64,000 nt of DNA from Atopsyche davidsoni (taxonomy: Eukaryota; Arthropoda; Insecta; Trichoptera; Hydrobiosidae). Shown piece by piece: positions 22,876 to 33,901 of this stretch; position 1 is the stretch's first letter, and each line of letters begins with the position of its first letter. Made by a program: the position numbers and the translations under genes. The notes beneath the pieces are model-generated. The model worked only from the letters and a program-made list of their open reading frames with translations. It was not told the origin of the DNA and did no database searches. The DNA is taken from contig JAILWY010000011.1 in assembly GCA_022113835.1 (NCBI GenBank), forward strand, positions 5,766,001 to 5,830,000, read 5' to 3'.

Positions 22876-23310
22876 GCGCTCGTTACATGCATTATTGATA
22901 TTTACTGATTCGCCACTAAACGGAAACAAAGCACACCTAAAATAAACCGCACAGTAAAGTGCTTGACGGCTCAATAGCTTGGGAGATACTACTTCAACCT
23001 CCAACCCCATCGAGCCCACGCTGGTTACATATATTATGTAAATTATTTGATATGCCACCAAACGGAAACATAATACACCCGTGATAAAATGTTTACTTGC
23101 TCAATGGTATGATAAATCCGCGATCCTTAAAGCCTGCGCTTGTGACATGGATTATTTGTAATTACCAATATGCCTCTGATCGGAAACAAAAAAATATTAT
23201 GTATGAGTGTTGTATGACTTGATGGCTTTGAAAATCCTTCCTTTGAAAAATGAAGACCGCTACAGTTACATCGTGTCCTCAATGTTTCTGATTTAAAAAT
23301 GCCAATAGTG
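22876..23310. repeat. Diverged tandem array, unit about 118-141 bp, about four units
   Basis: Units begin near 22876, 23017, 23134 and 23255. Each opens with CGCT.GTTACAT, then a T/A-rich stretch. The first three then carry GCC.CTAAACGGAAACA or its close variant. The first two also share TGCTTGACGGCTCAATAG-like words. Confidence 0.7.
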
Positions 23311-23630
23311 TGAAAAAAAATTTTTTTTTTATCTTGCCAGGCAAATTGAAGGCATGTTAGTAATTGGTTAAAAAGAAACTACATTAAAGCGTAGATTTGC
23401 GTATTGAAATACGAAATCTACACCGCGTGTTGTAATATTTTATCCACTGTTGTTATTGGATGTTCTTCTTACTTGGGTGTTGTGCCGCATTGTGTTTTGA
23501 ATCTTTCGACGTTTAAGTAGTACAAATATCGAGACCGAAAATAAACCGCACTGTTTTGTAAGATAGAAAGGCCGCAAAAGTCAGGCAGTAGCGTCCCATC
23601 ATATTGGGCGCACAGTAGAACGCTATTGGC

Positions 23631-23780
23631 CAGCTGCAAGTTTGTGGACAAGTGGCTTAAAGGCCTCTGCACACGTTACCAACTTGCAGCCAGCCAGTGT
23701 TTTTTTTTATGGTATTGCCTGAAATGTAAGAGGCTATTGGCCAGTTGCAAGTTGGTGGCGCGATTTGTTGCTGAAGATCT
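23631..23780. mobile_element. MITE-like element with inverted ends
   Basis: CGTTACCAACTTGCAGCCAG (left) is nearly the reverse complement of GGCCAGTTGCAAGTTGGTGG (right). A second right-end-like copy (TATTGGCCAGCTGCAAGTTT) precedes it, so two elements or a duplication overlap. The end AGGCCTCTGCACACG resembles the MITE family at 40714-40886. Confidence 0.55.
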
Positions 23781-24090
23781 CGATACGTGTGTGTTGGATT
23801 CAATGGCGGCGCCGGCGCGCGGTCGGGCCGTAATGAGTTGTACTTTTTGTGGGCTGCTCACGGCGCGTGACCCGCGGGGACAAAGCGGGCCCCGCAAGGC
23901 GTGACGTCATCAACAATTAAATTGATTGCCGCGGCGATTACCGATTCTCCCCGGGATTTTCGAGGGAAGGAAGCGACGCGGCGAGGTGAATTCGCCTCCG
24001 GACAGAGCGTCTCTATTGCGGGGTAATTGATCGACGGCCGGCGCGCTCGACCGCCGATGCGTGCTTTCTTTATTTTGTGATGTCCGCGAC
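23781..24090. promoter_or_regulatory. CpG island with perfect CRE
   Basis: Strongly CpG-rich (GGCGGCGCCGGCGCGCGGTC near 23804). A perfect CRE palindrome TGACGTCA lies at 23902-23909, followed by homeodomain-type CAATTAAATTG and GGTAATTGATCG. Overlapping frames on both strands (92, 73, 90 codons) show no known domain. Among the stronger candidate regulatory islands. Confidence 0.45.
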
Positions 24091-24424
24091 GGTCGGTTTT
24101 GATTTGTGATACTCCATATTTAGGCGACATACGTGAGCAGAAGGCCTGATTGTTGTGATCGTTTTGGTTTGGTTGCCCTGTTAATTTTAGGACATACGAA
24201 AAATTCCGTAACTCACGTTAAGTATTTAAATTATAAAAAACACCCAATAGGCTTATATAGCAGTAAAATACAGAAGATTTCATCGCTTAAACGTATATAT
24301 TTGTAATAAATAATTATTTATTGTTGTTTCCACTTCAACCCTGTGATTCCTAGTACTGGCGTGAGAAATTATTCTTAGATAACCAACGTACTTCGCATAC
24401 TATATATATATCTTCTTCGTCAAT
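24091..24424. other. AT-rich spacer, nothing recognised
   Basis: No gene or repeat recognised. Confidence 0.5.
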
Positions 24425-24560
24425 TGTCTCTTCTCAGAGGAGGTTGCCGACCATTTCACTGAGCATATACTCATGCTGAGCCAGTGTTCATGGTTTTCTA
24501 AGGGGAAAATAGTGTAGTGGGTCCCCTAGTTCTTCTACACCGCAGTTTTATATCGGATGG
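24425..24560 (-). mobile_element. LINE 3' tail with reverse-transcriptase C-terminal codons
   Basis: On the minus strand one frame reads LAQHEYMLSEMVGNLL then a stop. This matches LAQHKYMFIEMVTNSS at 29740-29890 and LVRLAQDRNIFDEMVANLL at 56035-56205. It is the typical end of a non-LTR reverse transcriptase. The copy is 5'-truncated. Confidence 0.7.
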
Positions 24561-25685
24561 AAATGTCTGCGTATTTTTGCTGCCATCAATCCATTCATTA
24601 CAAAGCTCATATAACTCCTTCTGCAGCAAGCTACAGAAATAATAGCAGGAGCCTTGTCATCTTAACAAGGTACTTCCAGAGCACATGCCTCCATAATCAT
24701 TTCTAGTCCACTATGAATGGCAGCCATGCACAAACAACAGAATGAGAAGAGCGGGGAGAATATGTAATGCTGTTCATTTGAAAGTTTTTAATAATTTATC
24801 GAACCAACAACATCGGTCAGTAACAAAAATCCTTTAAATTACTACAAAATGTCTCAAAGTTCGTGTCGTAGTCATTTAATGCTCTGTACTCTAATATGTT
24901 GAGGTGACTAATATAACATGATAGTGCATTTATTTTATCACCACTCTATACCGGCGTTACCCCAGCCATGATAGAAACCAGTTTGCGTCTATTGCTCAAC
25001 ACTAAATAATTAACTTTAAAAGTACTTAGTTCGCCATTATCTTCTGTCCGCAAAGAAGGCGTTTGCGCCCAAAGATTCACAGGGGCGGCGGGTGGAAAGG
25101 GGGCGGAGGGGCTGGAGAAGGGGGGCGAGTCTTTTCTGTTTTATGTTAATCGATTTACTTTGTTATCCGCGCATTTCCAAATTGATTTTCGGAATCTCGG
25201 CACGGCGCGATCCTGCATTAACTTGTTAATGCGAATTTTGAATATTCCATTATCGAAGTTCGCAAGCGTCGTTGTGATTATATTAAATTATTAAGGGGAG
25301 GGAAGCCATATTTAAATTTACATTATTATTTAATTTAAATATTATTGCCTGTTTTTAAGCATTCTGATATTTTTTTTGTATTTAAATACACAGCACACTC
25401 ATCGCGCGTGTTGTAAAATTAGTAAGTATTGCATTTAACTCTTTTTTTTTTTAAACTATATCATTATCAACTATGTTATTTTTATAACCTAAAAGACACT
25501 AAAAATACTGTATTTTACAGGTATAATATAAATTATATTGTTTAAAGTACAATAAATAAAAAATCACACAGTATATATTCCTTTTATAAATTATATTATG
25601 GGTATAAATACCTAAAAACCGTTGTAGCCAAATAATTTTAATTTTATTGTTAAAAATTATCGATTGTGTTTATGCTTTTATAATA
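24561..25685. other. Mixed spacer with GC-rich patch at 25020-25290
   Basis: The patch includes GGGGCGGCGGGTGGAAAGGG near 25083 and CGGCACGGCGCGATCC near 25199. 24590-24770 has mixed composition with no recognised protein. The rest is AT-rich. Confidence 0.35.
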
Positions 25686-25689
25686 AATA

Positions 25690-25765
25690 TTATTATTTGC
25701 CAAACTTAAATTAAATCGAACCAGGAAACTCTCTGTGCAGGTTCAATGGTCTAACCACAGAGCAA
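25690..25765 (-). mobile_element. tRNA-derived SINE remnant
   Basis: On the minus strand GCTCTGTGGTTAGACC and TTTCCTGGTTCGATTTAA resemble A and B boxes at the right spacing. The sequence does not fold as a complete tRNA. Confidence 0.5.
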
Positions 25766-26840
25766 GCAATTCAACAATATAAATGTGTTCAAAAACTACA
25801 CAAGGATACAACTTCCCAATATTTAACGGTAAAAATTCCAATTAAGTTTTGTTCATAATGTTTATAGGACTAAGTTGGTTAATAAATACGATTAATTAGT
25901 TACCTGGGGTGTCTACCTGGCTGCAGGTGTAAGAGGTGCTTATTTATGCATTAACTTCCTCGAGTTACAACGCTTTTTGTATCCTTAATAGGTACCTACA
26001 TACCTGTCTAATGAAGTGCATCTCACTCTATGCTAATTTTGAAACCAACAGGTAAAAATATTTTAAAGGTGCAGATGTGTTTTTATAAGTTATATGATAA
26101 ATAAACTACTTTTTACTTAATATGTACAAACCAACTTTAGTTTTTTGCACTGTTCAGTGACTATGCAACAAAGTATTTAAAAATTATATCTATTTAGTTA
26201 TTTATACAAATAATGTTAATTTTAAACTATTTTGAAATAATAAATAGTATCCATAGTTTTAATCAATTTTTTCAACGTAATTAATATTAAGGAAAAAATA
26301 TTTTTTTCCACAACACATTTTTACCCAATTAAAAATATTCTTGAATTTTTCTTAAAATTAAATAATTATTTATATTTTATGCAGTTGAAAATATTATTTA
26401 ATTAATACTTAAGGATCTATTCAAAATACAATATTTTAAACATCACATAACATTATTAAATATTTTTTAACTCTTGATTCTTTCGCCAATACCACAATAT
26501 CCAAAGCCTCCGGGGGTTTAAAGCAGTAGCGTGCGATACAAGCAAAAAAATATATTGTTTTAAAATACAAAACAATGTCTTTTTAAAATACCTATATTTT
26601 TAAATTTAAATGTCATTTTTTACGTTATACGCTATAATGAAATGAAATATTTGTTTATCGTGCGATAATATATTTTAGAGATTAAAGTGTTCATTCAAAA
26701 ATGTGAATAGCTAAAAGATTACGATATTTTTATGTGAATATCTTTCTTTGGATGCGAAAAAGGTAACAATTGTAATCTCCAATTTGGTTGTTTAAATCTC
26801 GTATTTATTTTTTAAATGTGAAGTGTTACTGAAAAACTGC
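25766..26840. other. AT-rich spacer, nothing recognised
   Basis: Among the most AT-rich parts of the window. No feature recognised. Confidence 0.6.
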
Positions 26841-27345
26841 TTGCTTAGATTTTGGACCAAACGCACGCCACTGCCGTACAGAAACAGCCTCGCGCAAGTA
26901 CTAACGCTCAAAATTCCGAAATTCGGCAATATATCTTATAAGTCTCCGAAAGGATGCCACGACCGTATTACTTAGGTCAAACTGACAATTTCTATTCACG
27001 GAGACGCCATAATTTATGTGAGCAACCCCCACCCTTCCAGGGCCCATAACCCATTAAGGTTCTAATTGAAAATTGCATTAAAGCCGTAAATTTCACCCCC
27101 CGCGCGCCCCCGGTCTTCTTTTGTCCAACCCTGTACTCCTGCCCAACACATTGCACATAATACACTCTGCATCCCTTATAGACCCGAAGAATTCCGCAGC
27201 GCACAGTTAATGTTTGCGCTATGGCTTTTTGACATCATCGAATGCTGGCGTCGGGGCGCTCGTTCGGCGTGAAGATTTACACCCTCGAAGTCGCTCCAGG
27301 AAGGGATGAAAATTTCACACCGCACTAATGACTGAAGTTATCTGT
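26841..27345. promoter_or_regulatory. Mixed-composition island
   Basis: Less AT-rich over about 500 bp, with CCCCCCGCGCGCCCCCGG near 27096 and GGCGTCGGGGCGCTCGTTCG near 27246. The 70-codon minus frame at 26992-27204 has no known domain. Confidence 0.3.
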
Positions 27346-27422
27346 AAAATAATACGAAAGTACCAGCACTACTGCATTTTTAATACATTTATATTTTATA
27401 TACCTCATACGTTTATTTAGAC

Positions 27423-27974
27423 CGGTGGCTCCAAGCTCTTTTGGCCCACGGATTCCTTTTCATAGTCAAAACTTGCCCATGGACCCCCTTTCATAGTCAA
27501 AACTTGCCCACGGACCCCCTTTCATAGTCAAAACTTGCCCACGGACCCTCTTTCATAGTCAAAACTTGCCTACGGACCATGGGTGAAAAACTACATAGAT
27601 TCATATTATAGACTAGTTGGTGCAAGTATCGACTCTATTGCGTTCCTGTATTAACCTACCTGACTCACCGCGATGCCTGTTATTGCTTGTATTTTATGCA
27701 CCTGTCTATATTTATGTTTTACTTAGGACGTAAAAATCGATAATAATGTATTCTTTGTTATTTATTTTAACCTCCATATTAATAAAAATGTGTCACAATT
27801 TTTTTATTTTATATTAAACCTTGCGCGGACCCCCTGACGTTGTTCAGGGACCCCCAAATCGATTTTAATTTTTTAAGGACACCCAAAATGATCCCAGGAC
27901 CCTCTGGGGTCCGTAGAGACCACTTTAAGAAGCACTGCCCTAAATGATCCCAGGGACCACTTTGAGAAGCACTG
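27423..27974. mobile_element. Non-autonomous hAT element, 552 bp
   Basis: Left end CGGTGGCTCCAAGCTC and right end GAGAAGCACTG match hAT termini. Flanks ATTTAGAC (27415-27422) and ATTTTGAC (27975-27982) are an 8-bp target duplication with one change. The right end is duplicated inside (a second AAGAAGCACTG ends at 27936). It shares sequence with the MITE at 31542-31749 and has no coding capacity. Confidence 0.8.
27446..27578. repeat. 31-bp tandem repeat inside hAT element, about 4.3 units
   Basis: The unit is CCACGGACCCCCTTTCATAG followed by TCAAAACTTGC, repeated with few changes. About 2.5 units of the reverse complement occur in the MITE at 31542-31749, so the array expanded within the family. 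Confidence 0.85.
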
Positions 27975-27982
27975 ATTTTGAC

Positions 27983-28380
27983 TTACAACTGATAATAGTA
28001 CATATATAATTACATTTTTTTTTTTTAATATTTATATGTATTCTTTGTCTATTACTATTCTATGTACGAGTCAATATAAATTATTACTCTAGTGAACACT
28101 GTACCTATTATTTTTAAAAATATTATATTAGTATAACCGTACAGAAATACAATATAAATAAGTGCAGCATAATTCGTATTCACATAGAGTTGTATCCAAT
28201 TCAACTGTGTACAAGTAGATTGGCTACCGAGCAATAATTTGAAACGTTACATGCAAGTGTCGAGTTAATATTCCTGGTTTACTAGATTGAGCTTGTAGTT
28301 GAGCTGTGTCAAGGATTTTGTTGATTTTATACGTATCCCTCTTCTTTTAAATCATGCTAATAATCTCAACTGAAATGCAA
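27983..28380. other. AT-rich spacer, nothing recognised
   Basis: No feature recognised. Confidence 0.5.
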
Positions 28381-28437
28381 CTGTTCTTACGAGAACAGGT
28401 AAGAACCGAGGTATTCATCTACGGATGAATACCTCGG
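28381..28437. other. Two adjacent hairpins with TACG loops and an alternative pairing
   Basis: Hairpin 1 pairs CTGTTCT (28381-28387) with AGAACAG (28392-28398) around TACG. Hairpin 2 pairs CCGAGGTATTCATC (28406-28419) with its exact complement at 28424-28437, also around TACG. In RNA the second gives a C(UACG)G loop, a very stable UNCG tetraloop. GTTCTTAC (28383-28390) can instead pair with GTAAGAAC (28399-28406), excluding hairpin 1. Confidence 0.6.
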
Positions 28438-28499
28438 CACTGACGACATTGAAATTGTATGATTATTTTAAATCTGAAAGCGTATTGTTCACAACTTCA

Positions 28500-28740
28500 C
28501 ATAAACTTGAAGGATTGTAAAGTTGTGCGTGCTTCTCCTGCCGGTGTCGGACGCTCGCGTCATCGCTCTCGTCATCAGCTGATGACTGGCAGGGGGGAGT
28601 GCGGCGGAGACGGGGGATCCCCCCTGCGTTCACTTCCGGTGTGTTTCACCTGTTGCAACCGCAGCGCCCTCAAAGCGATGCACCTACCTGTAAAGCGTAA
28701 TAAAACGATCAATGGGTTTGATACTGACTAACGATGATCG
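28500..28740. promoter_or_regulatory. GC-rich island with E-boxes
   Basis: The 16-bp perfect palindrome GTCATCAGCTGATGAC (28571-28586) has CAGCTG at its centre. CACCTG lies at 28647-28652, and TTGCAACCGCAG next to it contains a Runt-type ACCGCA. The 90-codon frame has no known domain. Confidence 0.4.
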
Positions 28741-28914
28741 GGCTGCTTGATTATCTACGCAGTGATTTTTATTTAATCAGTTCTTGATTCAGTCATTTAC
28801 CAAAAAATTACTGTGAGCTTCGTGTAAATATTATAGAATAAAAAAAACACGTGTAAAATTTAACAGCATTATAAGCTCGCTGATATTCACCAAACGTTAT
28901 ATTACCTCAATTAT

Positions 28915-29120
28915 GGAGTTGAGATACAATGCGAAAAATTGAGGCGGCAAAAAGTTGGCTTTATAGGAAAGTCCTTAAAATACCATGGATTCAATAAATA
29001 TAGCATCCTAGTTAATTGTCAAAAGGGGTATTGTAAGGAGAGCACGTGTATGGGAAATTTACACTAGTGGTTGGAAGTCAAAATGGTCACCAAACTCATA
29101 TGAGAAGACGCGTTAAAAGA
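28915..29120 (+). mobile_element. LINE reverse-transcriptase C-terminal relic
   Basis: From 28929 the frame reads MRKIEAAKSWLYRKVLKIPW, then IQ and a stop at 28995. This is a clear match to the conserved non-LTR motif before the end of the polymerase. The next codons (NKYSIL) and the region with ACTAGTGGTTGGAAGTC to about 29090 continue the match in broken frames. Confidence 0.75.
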
Positions 29121-29319
29121 TGATAGAAACAATTACGATATATATTAGCTCCTCAGTGCATTATTTTTATAATTAAACACCAGTACAAAAAATATTTCAC
29201 AACTAAATCCTACTAAAACGTTATTTTCAGAAAGTTGTTGTTATTTTTACAGTTGTTAAATTTTGATACAAAAATCGTGAAGCCTCAGTGTGTATAAGGA
29301 TAAAGTCATATGCCTGATT

Positions 29320-29545
29320 CGTTTTAACCAGCACGCGTGCACAACAATGTCCTTAACGGATGAGTTGACCTTATGGCAATTAGAATCAATGGGTGGCAGG
29401 CACCTGCGGCACGCGACACTCTCCCTTACGGCGCACCGCAGCTGGGGTCAGTTTCGCTCAAAGGGGCGCCGGCAGGTGTATCGGGAACTGTGCGCCGCTG
29501 TGCTGTCACAGGCTGCCCAGGATGTGCACGGCAATCATATGTTCA
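29320..29545. promoter_or_regulatory. GC-rich island with three E-boxes
   Basis: CACCTG at 29401-29406, CAGCTG at 29439-29444 and CAGGTG at 29473-29478 lie within 80 bp of CpG-rich DNA. Three overlapping frames (63-86 codons) show no known domain. Confidence 0.4.
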
Positions 29546-29739
29546 AATAAATATTTTTATCTTAAAATAATCATCATATTTTGAAGCTTAAAATAATCAC
29601 CATGTTGATTTTAATTTATATCATACAATTTATACAAAGCAGCTCTGTGATTTTTTTGTTGGTTCGATCAAGCAATTAACTGCAACATCCGAATAATGAT
29701 TATGAGGAAATAAATACATTGAAAACAGTTTCTTCTTTG

Positions 29740-29890
29740 GCAGGTGCCTCTCATCAGAAGAGTTGGTGACCATCTCAATGAACATATATTTATGCTGAGC
29801 TAGTGTTTATAGTTTTCTTATGGGGAATAGTGAAATTCTCGGGTCTTTCTACGCCGCAATATTATATTCGAAGGAAATTCGTATTGCTGC
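29740..29890 (-). mobile_element. LINE 3' tail
   Basis: On the minus strand the frame reads LAQHKYMFIEMVTNSS, homologous to the copies at 24425-24560 and 56035-56205. Upstream words also match between the two tail copies. Confidence 0.7.
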
Positions 29891-29964
29891 TTCCCTATAT
29901 CATTATTATATATTCACGTATTTGTAATAGAAAGTTAATTTAAATTAAATTTATATAATTATAT

Positions 29965-30370
29965 AGCTGCGTTTGCGACCACCGTGTGTATCGGCAACCG
30001 CTACAGGATCACCGCCAGGCGACAGGATACAAATGTATTGACTTTACCACTTATCGGAAGTTGGGCCCGTGGCGCCGCCGGGGTTGCCAGATAATCAAAT
30101 ACCCACCAGCCAGCGCAATAACAACGAGTGCCGAGGACGGCAACACCGAGTAATGAACCGGAGGAGATTATTGCCTTGTTTAAGTGCACCTTTGAGGTAT
30201 CTGAGGCGCCTGTAGTTCCGTGCGATTGGCTGATCTCGCTTGTTCGTGAAACTACTTAGCGGGTAAGTTTTGTTGGAATTCAATCGGGGTGGTGATAATC
30301 TAAGCCAGGGATGCGCGATCGCGATTTGGACTTCAGATAAAAGGTTTTCGATCCGGGGGCTTTCGCAATG
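29965..30370. promoter_or_regulatory. GC-rich island with CCAAT-type site
   Basis: CGTGCGATTGGCTG near 30218 contains an inverted CCAAT box. The same CGTGCGATTGG word occurs in the large island near 62344. GGCGCCGCCGGGGTTGCC lies at 30071. The minus frames of 62 and 107 codons are compositional. Confidence 0.35.
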
Positions 30371-30825
30371 AAACGAGAAATTATTATTAAACGTGGTATT
30401 GTAAATTGATTTTTTCAAATAACTTAATAATATTGGTTTCTAATTACTATATTGTTAGGGAAGGATCATAAAATTGAATAGCCGAATATTACAAAAAATT
30501 AAGTTCGCATACAATATTTACAAAGTTTAAATGGTTTATATTAATTTTAAGATGCAAATACTGCAATATTTACTTTTGAATAAAATTAAATGTATTTTGG
30601 GATAGTCACAATGTTTTACCTAGACTTTTTTCAATAAATATTATTTGTAAGTATCTAGAAAAGTTTAATAATATATCTACGCGTGCTTTCTGTTACATCG
30701 CATTTAATTTTCATTTCGCTGGACAGAATATAAAATAAATGTATTATTTTGATGCATATATTATTGATTTTTGTGATGACTGTCTCACAGGAAGTACGAT
30801 TTTGCCTATACAAGTTTGATAAATT

Positions 30826-30960
30826 GATAATGATTAAGTACATTTTTTCATATATCGAAAATTGATTAAAGAAACTCTTAATAAACAAATCACAATGATA
30901 TTTTTCTAAGAGTATCTTTAATCAATTTTCAATATTTGAAAAAATGTACTTAATCATTAT
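30826..30960. repeat. Inverted repeat made of SINE-tail pieces
   Basis: Arms of about 55 bp (from GATAATGATTAAGTACATTT to its complement ending near 30960) flank a short centre with CAAATCACAATGATATTTTT. Inner words match the SINE tail in both orientations. Several mismatches separate the arms. Confidence 0.7.
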
Positions 30961-31139
30961 CAATTTTTGATATATATTTGAATAATGTAGCAACAATTGA
31001 AACAATTCAAAGTTCAAATATATAAATAAGACTTGCGCTATTTTTTTTTTTGTTTCGCCGGCATTAACGCCCGTTCCAACTGAATTCACGCAATAATATT
31101 TCAAGACAGCATTCCTATACGTATTATCAACAATTAAGC

Positions 31140-31425
31140 AGTCCTTTCTTTCAAGGAATCCAGACGAGTATACGCTCCCGGGTCCAGTCTCGCTTCAGCG
31201 CCCCTACCACCTTTCGGACCGCACGTCCGTCCGCCCACCGGGACCCCGCGCCGCGCAAACCTCTAAACCGACTCCGCCGGGGCGTCCGTCGCTGGCGGAG
31301 CGCGACCGGCCCTAACTACCTGCGCGACTCAGGTGCGACTATCTCGGGCATCTCCCGGGGGACGGGTGCCCACGATTCGGACCCTCGGGAGCTTGGCAGC
31401 TGAACCTAACAAAACTATCGCCACA
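31140..31425. promoter_or_regulatory. Isolated very GC-rich block of unknown identity
   Basis: One of the most GC-rich stretches in the window, with CpG-dense words such as CCCCGCGCCGCGC and CTCCCGGGGGACGGGTGCCC. No protein or rRNA segment was convincingly recognised on either strand. It abuts the tRNA-like SINE on its right, so it could be a CpG island or part of a larger repeat. Confidence 0.35.
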
Positions 31426-31439
31426 ATATTTGGGTAATC

Positions 31440-31830
31440 AATTCACACGTGAAACGACGAGATAAACACTTGTACTTTTGCATCACCGGTGCGACTCGCG
31501 AATGCACACCTCCCTGGCCTCAATGGCACCATACTCTAACCCAGTGCTTCTCAAAGTGGTCCCTACGGACTCCAGGGGATCCCTGGGATCATTCAAGGGG
31601 TCCTTAGATAATTAAAATCGATTTGGAGGTCCCTGAACAACGACTATGAAAGGGGGTCCGTAGGCAAGTTTTGACTATGAAAGGGGGTCCGTGGGCAAGT
31701 TTTGACCATGAAAAGGGGTCCGTGGGCCAAAAGAGCTTGAGAGCCACTGCTCTAACCAGTAGAGCACCGAGCCGCAGTACCTGTGAAAATTTCAGTTTAA
31801 ATCTCATCGGTGTCCTTTCGTTTCACGTGT
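31440..31830 (-). mobile_element. tRNA-derived SINE interrupted by a hAT MITE
   Basis: On the minus strand, GCTCGGTGCTCTACTGGTTA (right of the MITE) continues into GAGTATGGTGCCATTGAGG (left of it) once the insert and one target copy are removed. This gives a tRNA-like A-box region followed by B-box-like ATTCGCGAGTC. GTTTCACGTG-like words occur at both ends. Confidence 0.55.
31542..31749. mobile_element. hAT MITE, 208 bp, perfect 8-bp target duplication
   Basis: Termini CAGTGCTTCTCAAAGTGG and (reversed) CAGTGGCTCTCAAGCTC are classical hAT ends. CTCTAACC occurs at 31534-31541 and again at 31750-31757. Internal sequence matches the 552-bp element at 27423-27974. Confidence 0.9.
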
Positions 31831-32099
31831 AAACTAGTTAAATATTGTATAAACAATAACCCTGTAAAAAAATATAATAATGATCTTTGGTAAAGTATTT
31901 CTTTGCGTCTTCCTAACAAGATCAAAATCTGCATTTTGTATCTTAATGTTTATAGTTATCTAATAGTATCGAGAAATATTTTCGTCGTTTCATGTGTGGG
32001 TCGAATATCAACAAAATGTTGCAATACATCGGTATCACGAAAATAAAAAAAATAGGTGAAACTCACAATTTATTTTCAAAACATTGAATTTATTTTTTC

Positions 32100-32345
32100 T
32101 TCTATTATTTAACTATTTTACTGAACATGTGTTTTTCCTGAGGCAGTCTTAATAATTCGGTTGTACTTCTGACATTCAGCCACCGGTGTGAATTCCGCAT
32201 CCACGTTAGTTACCTTCTTCCAACGCATATTTTTACTTCGATTTTTTCCTGAGCAATCAGTTGCAAAATATGATATATAACTCTTTTTTACCATCGTCAG
32301 GAGTTCTATTTCTTTGCGCACTCTGTGCAAGTCTCTCTAATTTAT
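32100..32345 (-). mobile_element. LINE 3' region relic
   Basis: The minus strand aligns at DNA level with 56035-56205, for example ACGTGGATGCGGAATTCAC and CCGAATTATTAAGACTG. The frame is shifted, so the 70-codon open frame here is not the LINE frame. Confidence 0.6.
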
Positions 32346-33900
32346 GATATGGTCGTGTAATAAGTCATATCTTGATGCTAATAAGTCACATTTTTTAAAA
32401 TTTAATTGGCATTTTCTCGCAATGAGTGTTTATCGATTCAGGCTCTTTTCGAGCACAAAAAACCAGCTATTTGAACTTTGCGTGCTCGCTGGTATCTCGT
32501 GACGCGTCGTGGTTAAAATCGCACGGCTCATCACTTTTATAACCTCATCGTGTTTAATGTGCTCCGCTAAAGGTGCAAATTTCACCGAAACGGATGTAGA
32601 TAGACATTTGATAAATCACCCTGCGATCGAATATACTGCACGATTGTTTCCCACACAATAAGAAAGTTACCCATAATTTAATTACACACGCCGTTTCAAA
32701 TTATATCCACCGAAAGGAAGACAGCCCGCCATTGCAACTGCAAATAATAATGTGGTTGTATTTTACAAAAGAAATAATTGCCGGTTCATTCGCAATGTGC
32801 AAACATAAATGATCGTTATGTCCTAGCCATATGACTGTTTTTATGAATTTTCTTACAATCCATGGTTAATGCCATGAAGCTATATTTATGATGTAAATAA
32901 AAAGTCATGCATAATATTAAATCATGTCATTCATTAAAATCAAGCAGTTTAAATACTACAGATAATTTTTGTAAATAAATTGTATATTTTTGTGACAATT
33001 AATATTTTTTAATTATAATATAATTTATATTATAAGTAACTACTTTTTACATATTTTCTAAGCATTAATATTTTATTTATATATAATTTCATCATAAATT
33101 TCATGTTAAGTCGAAATCGTTCGTTTGGGCAATGAGGACACGCGTTTTTAAGTCCTACATCGAAAGACAAATAATTGTAGTCATTAAAAAAATCTATAAA
33201 TTATAAATGTTTATTTATGACACTCACGCCCCATTCTAGTGCCAACCCCGCATACTGACGCTCGTGAAGACTAACTTTGTAACTTACTTTTATATAAATT
33301 TTGGCCCAAAGGTTGATTTGTTCCGTTTTAATTATAATATTAATAAAATAATAAAAATTACGTGCAAGCTCAAATCTCATGGTTCGTGTTTATTTTTTAT
33401 TTCGAAAAAACCAATTAAAATAATTAAATAGTACCCGGTTTTTATTTGTGAGTTAACTATGAAGAAATCAAAAAAATATATTTTCAAAGAAAAGTACAAT
33501 ACTTACGATGAAAGTAGGTTAAAAATAATTGTTACAAAATGAATCTATGAAACTAATATTAAAGGTTTTTTTTTTATATGTATATTGAAGATTAAACGTT
33601 TTTTTTTTTCAAATCGATGTCTGAAACGTGGATATCAGCAGATGTTTATTTTTCAAAAAAAAATTCGTTAAACCTATTTCGATCATGTTATTTTCAAGTT
33701 GCCTAGTTTTCTATGCGCACACAATCATAATGCTTATTTTTTTATTAATTGGCAGCCGCAAACTCTATCCACAAGTACGCCATCATGAAGATTTATCATC
33801 ACTCGGCGTTACATCTGTGAATCGGACTTTGATGATGCCGCCACTTCCTACCGAGCTATTGTTTCAGTCGTGTGCTTCCAAAACTTTACTGAAATCAGAG
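32346..33900. other. AT-rich spacer; mixed patch at 32420-32720
   Basis: The patch is moderately CpG-rich without clear motifs. The remainder is very AT-rich. Part of the 140-codon frame at 33628-34050 lies in a MITE and is not a gene. Confidence 0.45.
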
Positions 33901-33901
33901 C

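Noticed and set aside
27446..27578. CRISPR-like array
   Set aside because: The 31-bp units are contiguous, without spacers, inside a hAT element of a eukaryote.
31140..31425. 28S rRNA or R2-type insertion
   Set aside because: GC content suggested it, but no conserved rRNA block could be recognised on either strand.
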